Positions 1 through 4,895 of a stretch of 6,774 bases of DNA are shown one piece after another (within the stretch, counting starts at the first letter, position 1; every line of letters starts with the position of its first letter). The notes below the pieces were generated by a model, which saw nothing but the letters and a program-made list of their open reading frames with translations, made no database searches and was not told the origin of the DNA. This DNA is from Pseudomonadota bacterium (GTDB lineage: Bacteria; Pseudomonadota; Gammaproteobacteria; Steroidobacterales; Steroidobacteraceae): contig JAPTUI010000232.1 of the NCBI GenBank assembly GCA_028067895.1, forward strand, positions 1-6,774, written 5' to 3'. A program made the position numbers and the translations under genes.

Positions 1-35
1 GAGACGCGTTTCAGTTCGACGGCTGCACTCATCAT
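1..35 (-). CDS. Probable ABC transporter ATP-binding protein, N-terminus only (truncated by window edge)
   Basis: Only the first 11 codons are visible, reading MMSAAVELKRV, and the gene runs off the left edge. Two ATG codons stand in tandem (35-33 and 32-30), so either could be the start. The first overlaps the TGA stop of the GntR gene as ATGA, with a GGGG Shine-Dalgarno-like run at 43-40, which indicates translational coupling. Alternating hydrophobic residues followed by LKRV are typical of the first beta strand of ABC ATPases, before the A-loop. YtrA-type GntR genes are usually followed by ABC transporter genes. The product call rests mostly on that context, since no Walker motif is in view. 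It could be another cytoplasmic protein. Confidence 0.55.
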   Translation of the reverse strand, partial: MMSAAVELKRV

Positions 36-463
36 CGTTCCCCAAGGTTGTGGCGTGCGGGTTGCGCAGAATCCGCGAGTTCCCGTTTCAGGAGTTCCAG
101 GAGTTGGCCATCGTCGAGCCCCGCTTCGCGGCCCGCTCTCACCGCACTGCGCAGGGCCTGGACTGCGGCGGCATGCCGGTCGCTTCTGGAGCGGTCTGCG
201 CCACTCGGCGCAACGAACGTGCCGAGTCCCTGGTGCCGCAGGATGATCCCGTCGCGTTCGAGTTCTTCATACGCCCGCTTGACCGTGATGAGACTGACCG
301 CCAGCTGCGCTGCCAGCACCCGAAACGAGGGCATCGGGCTGCCAGCAGGGATGCGTCCACTGGCCACTTCGCGACGGATTGCTTCGACGATCTGCTGGTA
401 CAGCGGGGCGGAGCCCCCGGTGGACAGGGGGGCTAGCTGCAGGGTAGTGACATCCTCGGGCAC
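32..463 (-). CDS. GntR-family transcriptional regulator, YtrA subfamily
   Basis: A 143-residue DNA-binding repressor. Residues about 19-86 form the GntR winged helix-turn-helix: LYQQIVEAIRREVASGRIPAG, then PSFRVLAAQL, TVKRAYEELERDGII and the wing GLGTFV. The C-terminal tail of about 57 residues is short and mostly helical. This matches the YtrA subfamily, which has a small dimerisation tail instead of the large FadR, HutC or MocR domains. The start is GTG at 463-461. No Shine-Dalgarno can fit, because a promoter-operator palindrome ends 6 bp upstream, so initiation is probably leaderless. The gene overlaps the next minus-strand gene by ATGA. YtrA-family members typically repress their own operon with a linked ABC transporter, and the likely operator at 470-488 fits autoregulation. 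The inducing signal cannot be told from the sequence. Confidence 0.93.
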   Translation of the reverse strand: MPEDVTTLQLAPLSTGGSAPLYQQIVEAIRREVASGRIPAGSPMPSFRVLAAQLAVSLITVKRAYEELERDGIILRHQGLGTFVAPSGADRSRSDRHAAAVQALRSAVRAGREAGLDDGQLLELLKRELADSAQPARHNLGER

Positions 464-498
464 GCCGACTGTATATAATAAATATACACACTAAGCAA
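463..498 (-). promoter_or_regulatory. Probable sigma70-type promoter of the GntR operon, leaderless
   Basis: On the minus strand there is a -35-like TTGCTT (498-493), a 17-bp spacer and a -10-like TATACA (475-470). The predicted transcription start, about 7 nt downstream of the -10, falls on or next to the G of the GTG start at 463. The -10 lies inside the inverted repeat at 470-488, so a bound repressor would block RNA polymerase. Matches to consensus are 4 of 6 for both boxes, so the promoter is a reasoned prediction. Confidence 0.55.
470..488. promoter_or_regulatory. 19-bp inverted repeat, probable GntR/YtrA operator
   Basis: TGTATAT-AATAA-ATATACA is a perfect inverted repeat with 7-bp arms and a 5-bp centre. 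It is the only strongly AT-rich patch in this part of the window and overlaps the predicted -10 of the GntR gene. GTATA/TATAC half-sites resemble those known for YtrA-type regulators. Its position 6 bp from the start codon of a YtrA-like gene makes it the natural autoregulatory site. Confidence 0.7.
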
Positions 499-499
499 G

Positions 500-535
500 C
501 GGTGTCGTCCGGAGCCGGTGGCGTCAGCGACACCG
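500..535. repeat. Inverted repeat upstream of GntR promoter
   Basis: CGGTGTCG (500-507) and CGACACCG (528-535) form perfect 8-bp arms around a 20-nt centre. On the minus strand the repeat sits just upstream of the GntR -35 box. It could be a stem-loop ending transcripts from the LysR side or a second protein-binding site. No T-run follows, so a classical intrinsic terminator is not supported. Confidence 0.4.
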
Positions 536-664
536 GTTTGTGTGAGCCGGGTGCGGCTGATCGGGCGTGTTGGAAGCCTGAAGCGTGAGCAGGGTCATGA
601 CGTGCGTTGCGCTGTGCCAGAGTCCCCAGGAGCCGAATGCCCGAGATGTTCGCCGACTCAGCAG

Positions 665-682
665 TGGGGGCGAGGACCCCCA
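665..682 (-). terminator. Hairpin 27 nt downstream of the LysR stop, possible weak terminator
   Basis: TGGGGG (665-670) and CCCCCA (677-682) form a 6-bp, almost pure G:C stem with a 6-nt loop, 27 nt past the LysR stop on the minus strand. The downstream minus-strand sequence has no U-tract, so it would be at most a 3'-end-protecting hairpin or an assisted terminator. Confidence 0.3.
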
Positions 683-708
683 GCGTTGTGCGCTTCTGAG
701 AAGCGGGT

Positions 709-1701
709 TCACCGTCGAGGAGTGGTCAGTGGGCTGCGGGCACGTGGCGCGACCGTCGTGGCAGGACGCAATTGCCCCGGGGGCTCACCGCTGTCCGAAG
801 AGTTCCCGGAACTGCGCGGACCGAAGTGTTCGAGCAGAAAATCGATGAATGCTCGGACCCGCGCAGGCAGATGCTGGTGGCTCAGGTACACCGCATACAG
901 ATTGAAGGCGGGCGCCTGCAGATTCTCAAGCAAACGAATCAGGCGGCCGTGGCGCAAGTCGTCCTCGACGATGAATGCCGGCTGCAGGATGATCCCGCCG
1001 CCCGCAACGGCTAGACGCCGCAACAGATCGCCGTTGGTGGCATGAACCTCAGGACGCACCCGCACGGTGATCTTGCGGCCCGCCTCGTCCGTGAATGTCC
1101 AATCGTCGCCCGACCAGAGATATCTGTAGCTCAAAACCTCATGGCTGGAGAGCTCGGTGGGTTCCCTGGGCGTGCCATGGCGCTGCAGATACTCCGGTGC
1201 AGCGCACAGCACCATGGCGATCGGTGCGATTCGTCTGGCGATGAGTCGACTCTCCAGCGCAGTGGCGATGCGCAGCGCGACGTCAAACCCTTCGTTGGCG
1301 AGATCCACGACGCGGTCCGAAAGGTCGATATCCAGTTTCAGCTGCGGATATCGGGTGCGAAACTGCGGCAGCACGTCAGCGAGGCGCAGTACGCCAAATG
1401 ACAACGGGGCGGAGACTTTGAGCGTCCCAGTCGGACGGGCCGTTCCAGCCGCCGCGTTCGATTCCGCTTCGGCGATCTGCTCGAGGATGGCTCGCGCGCG
1501 AATGCAATATTCCACGCCCGCCTCGGTGAGCGACAGGCGGCGCGTCGTGCGGTTGAGCAATCTCGCCCCGATATGCGCTTCGAGCGCACTCACCTGACGG
1601 GTGACGGCGGCATTGGAGAGGTCCAGGGTTTCTGCCGCTCGCGCGAAACTGCCGGAATCGACGACCTGGAGCAGGACCTTCATGCCGTATGCGATATCCA
1701 A
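709..1701 (-). CDS. LysR-family transcriptional regulator
   Basis: A 330-residue regulator in the single-domain-effector LysR group. Residues about 5-65 form the winged helix-turn-helix, including GSFARAAETLDLSNAAVTRQV, followed by RLLNRTTRRLSLTEAG. A linker helix (about 66-88) leads to the LysR substrate-binding fold (about 93-297), with LKVSAPLSFG, FRTRYPQLKLDIDLSDR and FDVALRI. I chose the TTG at 1701-1699 as start: it gives the family-typical beginning MDIAYGMKVL and has GAGGG 4 nt upstream. The ATG at 1683 is an alternative that would clip conserved residues. A longer reading from 1806 adds a non-homologous leader and crosses the promoter. The last 33 residues or so, after FLLEHFGPR, are Ser/Pro/Arg-rich and exceed the usual LysR length of about 300. 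The divergent DoxX gene is the likely target. Confidence 0.93.
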   Translation of the reverse strand: MDIAYGMKVLLQVVDSGSFARAAETLDLSNAAVTRQVSALEAHIGARLLNRTTRRLSLTEAGVEYCIRARAILEQIAEAESNAAAGTARPTGTLKVSAPLSFGVLRLADVLPQFRTRYPQLKLDIDLSDRVVDLANEGFDVALRIATALESRLIARRIAPIAMVLCAAPEYLQRHGTPREPTELSSHEVLSYRYLWSGDDWTFTDEAGRKITVRVRPEVHATNGDLLRRLAVAGGGIILQPAFIVEDDLRHGRLIRLLENLQAPAFNLYAVYLSHQHLPARVRAFIDFLLEHFGPRSSGNSSDSGEPPGQLRPATTVAPRARSPLTTPRR

Positions 1702-1729
1702 AATGCCCTCGAATATTCCGAAATACACA

Positions 1730-1745
1730 ATAATGAATTCATTAT
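1730..1745. promoter_or_regulatory. 16-bp perfect palindrome in the LysR-DoxX intergenic region
   Basis: ATAATGAATTCATTAT is fully self-complementary. It lies 29 bp upstream of the LysR start and overlaps the predicted -10 boxes of both divergent genes. It is a plausible regulator-binding site, probably for the adjacent LysR protein. The dyad is even-spaced, not a textbook T-N11-A, so the identity of the binding protein is open. Confidence 0.5.
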
Positions 1746-1768
1746 AATGATATTTATTTACTTTTGAA
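1741..1768 (-). promoter_or_regulatory. Probable LysR promoter
   Basis: On the minus strand a -35-like TTCAAA (1768-1763), a 16-bp spacer and a perfect TATAAT (1746-1741) predict transcription starting near 1734. The leader would be about 33 nt, ending at the GAGGG and TTG start. The -10 shares the 8-bp palindrome ATTATAAT (1741-1748) with a perfect TATAAT on the other strand. Confidence 0.45.
1743..1748 (+). promoter_or_regulatory. Possible -10 box for the DoxX gene
   Basis: A perfect TATAAT on the plus strand. No good -35 is found 16-18 bp upstream, which is what one expects for a promoter needing an activator such as a LysR protein. It would give a long leader of about 145 nt before the DoxX start. 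A start site nearer the gene is equally possible, although 1770-1890 is GC-rich and shows no clear -10. Confidence 0.3.
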
Positions 1769-1901
1769 GAGACTCTAGAGTGATCTCCGAGGGAGTGGTG
1801 ACGCATCGTGCGGTGCTCTCCGGCACATCGAGTCCGCCGGGTCGCGCCGTGACGGGCCAGCCGCTCCCGCTACGGCTTCGCAATTCTCTTGGGAGATCAA
1901 C

Positions 1902-2309
1902 ATGATCAAGACAACGACTGCGCCTTACGGCATTGCACTGCTGCGGGTGAGTCTCGGAGTTCTGTTCCTCGCACATGTCTCACTGAAGATCTTTGTCTTC
2001 ACCGTCCCCGGCTTCGTCGGCTATTTCGCCTCGCTCGGTCTACCTGCCGTTGCCGCGTACGGCGTGATCGCGCTCGAGCTCGTCGGCGGGATTGCATTGG
2101 TGCTGGGGATCTATGCTCCCTGGATCGCGGTACCGCTCGCGATCGAAATGCTCGGCACCATCGTCATGGTCCACGGACACAACGGGTGGTTGTTCACGAA
2201 CAAGGGCGGTGGATGGGAATATCCGGCATTCTGGATGATCAGCCTGATTGCGCTCACGCTGCTCGGTGACGGCGCATTCGCACTACGTCCCACTGCACGC
2301 ACGGGCTGA
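1902..2309 (+). CDS. DoxX-family inner-membrane protein
   Basis: A 135-residue integral membrane protein. Four hydrophobic segments are visible at about 10-30, 48-70, 74-92 and 109-126. The conserved DoxX features are present: GIALLRVSLGVLFLAH in helix 1, ELVGGIALVLG in helix 2, and the loop GGWEYPAFW before helix 4. The start ATG has GGGAG (1891-1895) 6 nt upstream. DoxX-like proteins are linked to thiosulfate:quinone oxidoreductase in archaea and to redox or oxidative-stress functions in bacteria, but most, like this one, have no assigned reaction. It is divergent from a LysR gene, a common pairing that suggests direct control. It stands alone, since the next gene converges on it. The family call is secure and the function is not. 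Confidence 0.92.
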   Translation: MIKTTTAPYGIALLRVSLGVLFLAHVSLKIFVFTVPGFVGYFASLGLPAVAAYGVIALELVGGIALVLGIYAPWIAVPLAIEMLGTIVMVHGHNGWLFTNKGGGWEYPAFWMISLIALTLLGDGAFALRPTARTG

Positions 2310-2314
2310 ACCAC

Positions 2315-2369
2315 GGATGCACCGGCAGCGCCGGCACGGCGCGAGAGTGCGCCCGTGCCGGTGCCATCC
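2315..2369. terminator. Convergent intergenic hairpin, probable bidirectional terminator with two alternative folds
   Basis: This lies between the stops of DoxX (2309) and the kinase (2376). Fold A pairs CCGGCACGG (2331-2339) plus CGC with GCG plus CCGTGCCGG (2353-2361), with one bulged C and loop GAGAGT. Fold B pairs GGATG-CACCGGCA (2315-2327) with TGCCGGTG-C-CATCC (2356-2369), 13 bp with a single bulge. The two share the right-hand segment and cannot coexist in full. No U-run follows on either strand, so termination may be factor-assisted. Confidence 0.5.
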
Positions 2370-2375
2370 GTACGC

Positions 2376-3959
2376 CTAAGTCGACTCTTCGCCGGTGAGA
2401 AATTCGCGCATCAGCCGCAATAGCGTCTCGGCGCGAATCGGCTTGCTGAGGATCCTCAACTGCGGATCAGGCGAGAGTCCGCGGATGGCGCTCGAGGTGT
2501 CGCCCGTAACCAGAATGGCCTTGAGCTGCGGACCGAGTCGCTCGCGCAGCGCGCTGATCACCTGGATGCCCGTCTGATTCGGGCCCAGATGGTAATCGGT
2601 CATCAGCAGATCGAGCCGCGCACCGCTATCGATCGCCGCGAGCGCCTCTTCGGCCGAGGCGACCGGGATCACGTGGTACCCCTCGATTCTGAGCAGCATC
2701 CGTGTCGCATCCCGTACGCTCGGATCGTCCTCGACCAGCATGACGTTCGGTTGGCTGCCGCTCGCGTGCGGATCCGAGCCGTTGGCACTCTCGTCGCTCT
2801 GCGTTGACGCGATGCTGGTTTGCGGCCCGGCGGCCGGCAGCAGCAACGAGAATGTCGAGCCCGAGCCGACGCGCGAGCTCACGTTGAGTCTGAGTCCGAG
2901 CAACTGAATGATTCGTTTGACGATGGACAGGCCGAGCCCGTAGCCGTCGCGCGATGAGTTGGTGCTCACCCCAACCTGGTAGAACTCGTCGTAGATCAGT
3001 GCGAGCTGATCAGCTGGGATCCCGATGCCCGTGTCGGTGACGTCCAGACGAACCGCCGCCTCGTCTAACGGTACACAACGCAGCGCAACAGAGCCCGCGC
3101 GCGTGTACTTCACGGCGTTCGAGACCAGGTTGCGAACAACTTGCTCGACCAGTGAAGGATCGCTGCGCACCCAGACGTTCGCTGGATTCGCTTCCAGCGC
3201 CAGGCCCTTACCCGCCGCAACGCTGGAGAACTCGCGACGGATTTCATCGCAGATTCGCGCCAGGGAGAAATCGGTGATCTCCGGTTTGATCGCGCCGGAT
3301 TCGAGCTTGCTGATGTCGAGCAGCGCATTGAGCAGTCGCGACATCGCACCAATGGCCTTCTCTTGCTGCGTCAGTGCTTCGGTGAGCAGAGGATCATGGA
3401 CAGTCCGGCGCAGCGTACCGTTCAGCAGTGCCAGCGCTTGCAGCGGTTGGCGCAGGTCATGGCTCGCAGTCGCCAAAAACCGGCTCTTGCCCTGGTTTGC
3501 TCGATCCGCGCTCTCGCGCGCCAGATCGGCCAGTTCGCGCGCCTCTTCAGCTACCGCCCGCGCCGCAATCAGTTCCTTCTGAATGCGCTGCCGATCGCTG
3601 ACGTCACGGATTGCAGCGACGACCAGGGTCTCGCCGCCGTCGACGACCGGACTGAGACTGATCTCCACGGGAAATTCGGAGGCATCACGCCGCAACCCGT
3701 AAAGCTCGAGATTCTGGCCCATGGGGCGGGCGCGCATGTGCGCGCGGTAACTGGCACGGTGCTCCAGGTGACGTGTTCTGAAGCGCTCGGGGAGAAGCGT
3801 TTCGATGGGCCGCCCCACGATCTCCTCTCGGGTATAACCGAAAAGTGCAAACACCTGGCGGTTGACGAACCGCACCAGCCCAGCGGCATCGACGATGAGC
3901 ATGGCATCGGGTGCCGCCTCTAGGGCGCTGCGCGCGAGTTCTGGGGGTGTCAAGCGCAT
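2376..3959 (-). CDS. Soluble hybrid sensor histidine kinase (PAS-HisKA-HATPase-REC)
   Basis: A 527-residue cytoplasmic hybrid kinase with no membrane segment. A PAS domain (about 7-120, including APDAMLIVDAAGLVRFVN and GYTREEIVGRPIETLLP) is followed by an alanine-rich coiled coil (about 122-158). The HisKA domain carries the phosphoacceptor His167 in FLATASHDLRQPLQAL. The ATPase domain has N277/N281 (RNLVSNAVKY), D309 in DTGIGIP and GYGLGL (339-344). After a Ser-rich linker comes a receiver domain (about 405-520) with E410/D411, phosphoacceptor D455 in TDYHLGP, T485 and K506. All catalytic residues are intact. I chose the ATG at 3959-3957: GAGGAA lies 9 nt upstream and PAS begins at once. A GTG at 4055 would add 32 low-homology residues. 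The receiver is C-terminal with no output domain, so a separate phosphotransfer or regulator partner is needed and none is in the window. It is divergent from the hydrogenase genes, which makes control of them possible but unproven. Confidence 0.93.
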   Translation of the reverse strand: MRLTPPELARSALEAAPDAMLIVDAAGLVRFVNRQVFALFGYTREEIVGRPIETLLPERFRTRHLEHRASYRAHMRARPMGQNLELYGLRRDASEFPVEISLSPVVDGGETLVVAAIRDVSDRQRIQKELIAARAVAEEARELADLARESADRANQGKSRFLATASHDLRQPLQALALLNGTLRRTVHDPLLTEALTQQEKAIGAMSRLLNALLDISKLESGAIKPEITDFSLARICDEIRREFSSVAAGKGLALEANPANVWVRSDPSLVEQVVRNLVSNAVKYTRAGSVALRCVPLDEAAVRLDVTDTGIGIPADQLALIYDEFYQVGVSTNSSRDGYGLGLSIVKRIIQLLGLRLNVSSRVGSGSTFSLLLPAAGPQTSIASTQSDESANGSDPHASGSQPNVMLVEDDPSVRDATRMLLRIEGYHVIPVASAEEALAAIDSGARLDLLMTDYHLGPNQTGIQVISALRERLGPQLKAILVTGDTSSAIRGLSPDPQLRILSKPIRAETLLRLMREFLTGEEST

Positions 3960-4112
3960 GACGAGCGCTTCCTCTATATATTCCCTGATTTGACCTGATC
4001 GGCCCGCGGACGACGATGCTGCTGCTACCGGCGTGTCCGAGGAACGCCACGCCACACAACCGCAGCGATCTCGTTCGATTCCCGTCGGCGCTTTCGCGGG
4101 TTCATCGTAGAG

Positions 4113-4141
4113 ATGCTCTGGCGATGAGCATACTTTTTTTT
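4113..4141 (+). terminator. Intrinsic-terminator-like hairpin with T8 run
   Basis: ATGCTC (4113-4118) pairs with GAGCAT (4126-4131) around a 7-nt loop, followed after AC by eight T residues (4134-4141). This is the geometry of a rho-independent terminator on the plus strand, although the 6-bp stem is modest. No plus-strand gene ends here. The transcript it would stop is therefore either antisense to the kinase 5' end, a small RNA, or the early leader of the hydrogenase operon (attenuation). Confidence 0.5.
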
Positions 4142-4146
4142 GCTCC

Positions 4147-4175
4147 GAGTGCGCAAATGCGATTTGGACGCACTC
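4147..4175. repeat. Long stem-loop (12-bp stem) downstream of the T-run
   Basis: GAGTGCG-CAAAT (4147-4158) pairs with ATTTG-(GA)-CGCACTC (4162-4175), closing on a 3-nt loop GCG with a 2-nt bulge at 4167-4168. It begins 6 nt after the T8 run and 247 nt before the protease start. It may be a leader-RNA element or a binding site. Nothing in the sequence names its ligand. Confidence 0.5.
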
Positions 4176-4231
4176 TGGGGTGGACTGGCTCTCGTGGGCA
4201 CAAATTGGAACTGCGGCAGGGCGAAGGACGG

Positions 4232-4253
4232 CTGCCCCGTATGGCCGGGGCAG
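4232..4253. repeat. GC-rich 8-bp inverted repeat in hydrogenase leader
   Basis: CTGCCCCG (4232-4239) and CGGGGCAG (4246-4253) are perfect complements around TATGGC. This would be a very stable hairpin if transcribed. No U-run follows, so it is not an intrinsic terminator. Confidence 0.45.
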
Positions 4254-4368
4254 TGCCCGGAAGGGGCTCGCGTCCGTCGAGAAACGTGCGATTCGGCAGC
4301 TTTGGCGTCGGGCACGGTCACAGGCATCTTCTCCGTACCCTCAGGGTCCGTACATCTACGAAGACGAA

Positions 4369-4385
4369 CCATCGCACGTCGATGG
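4369..4385. promoter_or_regulatory. 17-bp inverted repeat 36 bp upstream of the protease gene, possible operator
   Basis: CCATCG-CACGT-CGATGG is a perfect 6-bp-arm dyad with a 5-bp centre. Its position close to the first hydrogenase-cluster gene suits a regulator site or a leader hairpin. I do not recognise it as an FNR, NtrC-type or other named box. Confidence 0.3.
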
Positions 4386-4421
4386 CAGCATTCCAAGCCT
4401 ACACGGATCGAGGGATGTTGG

Positions 4422-4895
4422 GTGGAAAGCTCGATCGTTCTTGGAATCGGCAACGTTCTGCTCCGTGACGACGGCGCCGGAGTTCATGCGGCCCAATCTC
4501 TTGCGCAGCGTCTGCCGGACTCGTCCGGAGTCCGAGTGATCGACGCCGGAACGCTCAGCTTCACGCTCCTCGGATATCTGGAAGACGCGGACCGTCTGAT
4601 CATATTCGATGCTGGCGACTTCGGCGCTGAGCCGGGCGCGGTCCGCTGTCTCGAATGCGACGCGCTCGACGCGTTCATCGCCGACGAGACACGCAGGCGT
4701 TCCGTCCACGAGGTCGGACTTGCAGACCTGCTCGGCATGGCGCGGTTGCAGCAGACTTTGCCGCCCCAGCGCGCACTCTTTTGTATCCAGGCCGGTGATC
4801 TGGGTTGGGGACTGGAACCGAGTGCGCCGGTCCGTGCCGGGATACAGCAGGCTGCCGAAGCGGCGCTGCGCCTGCTTCAGCGCTGGCAGTCATGA
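4422..4895 (+). CDS. [NiFe] hydrogenase maturation endopeptidase (HyaD/HupD/HynD family, peptidase M52)
   Basis: A 157-residue cytoplasmic protease that removes the C-terminal extension of the hydrogenase large subunit after nickel insertion. The N-terminal signature IVLGIGNVLLRDDGAGVH (5-22) is clear. The three residues expected to bind the active-site nickel of the precursor are in place: D17 (Asp where HybD has Glu16), D63 in IIFDAGDFG, and H96 in SVHEVGLADLL. The rest, including a late FCIQAG strand and a C-terminal helix, fits the fold, and length is normal for the family. I chose GTG at 4422 because GAGGGA sits about 6 nt upstream and homology starts immediately. An open frame extends back to 4140, but those 94 codons show no family similarity. 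Its stop overlaps the next ATG as ATGA. Its natural substrate, the large subunit, must be encoded beyond the right edge. Confidence 0.93.
   Translation: MESSIVLGIGNVLLRDDGAGVHAAQSLAQRLPDSSGVRVIDAGTLSFTLLGYLEDADRLIIFDAGDFGAEPGAVRCLECDALDAFIADETRRRSVHEVGLADLLGMARLQQTLPPQRALFCIQAGDLGWGLEPSAPVRAGIQQAAEAALRLLQRWQS

Larger units (their letters stand above)
499..708. other. Non-coding gap between GntR and LysR genes
   Basis: About 210 bp without a gene I can support. The open frames across it are arginine/serine-rich and lack recognisable motifs or good ribosome binding sites. It contains two GC-rich inverted repeats, listed separately at 500-535 and 665-682. On the minus strand it would be the 3' untranslated region of the LysR gene and then the region upstream of the GntR promoter. 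Confidence 0.5.
3960..4421. other. 462-bp structured intergenic region between kinase and hydrogenase operon
   Basis: No gene is supported here. The overlapping frames are low-homology and change with every start. Inverted repeats are dense: 4113-4141 (with T-run), 4147-4175, 4232-4253 and 4369-4385, each listed separately. A direct repeat of CCTGAT with 10-bp period (3984-3989 and 3994-3999) lies just upstream of the kinase start. I found no convincing sigma70 or sigma54 promoter for the hydrogenase operon. The region must nevertheless hold the promoters of both divergent units unless the hydrogenase genes are read from further left. Confidence 0.55.

Noticed and set aside
524..712. 62-residue minus-strand frame starting GTGA over the LysR stop
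   Set aside because: The overlap looks like coupling, but the product has no recognisable motif, a composition typical of random high-GC frames, and a GC-rich hairpin near its start.
3969..3980. TATATA just upstream of the kinase ATG as a -10 box
   Set aside because: Transcription would then start at about 3968, leaving the GAGGAA ribosome binding site (3974-3969) outside the message. No -35 is seen at the right spacing.
3960..4055. GTG at 4055 as kinase start
   Set aside because: It adds 32 residues without homology before the PAS domain and has no clear Shine-Dalgarno. The ATG at 3959 fits better, although the longer form is not excluded.
4065..4092. tRNA T-loop-like GTTCGATTCCCGTC, possible tRNA or attachment-site remnant
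   Set aside because: The bases flanking the loop do not pair as a T-stem, and no matching acceptor stem lies about 70 nt upstream. No integrase or mobile gene is nearby.
4309..4326. Sigma54-like GGCACG...GGC, attractive because many hydrogenase operons use sigma54
   Set aside because: The GG and GC elements are separated by 11 instead of 10 bp, and the -12 element is GGCAT, not TTGCA. Other GG/GC pairs in the leader also failed the spacing.
4140..4421. Upstream extension of the protease frame (94 extra codons)
   Set aside because: No resemblance to the M52 family, and homology begins right at the GTG at 4422, which has its own GAGGGA ribosome binding site. The extension also crosses several hairpins.
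4016..4468. Open frames in the kinase-hydrogenase intergenic region on both strands
   Set aside because: They are Arg/Ser-rich, lack motifs and good ribosome binding sites, and overlap the real gene starts. High-GC sequence gives such frames by chance.
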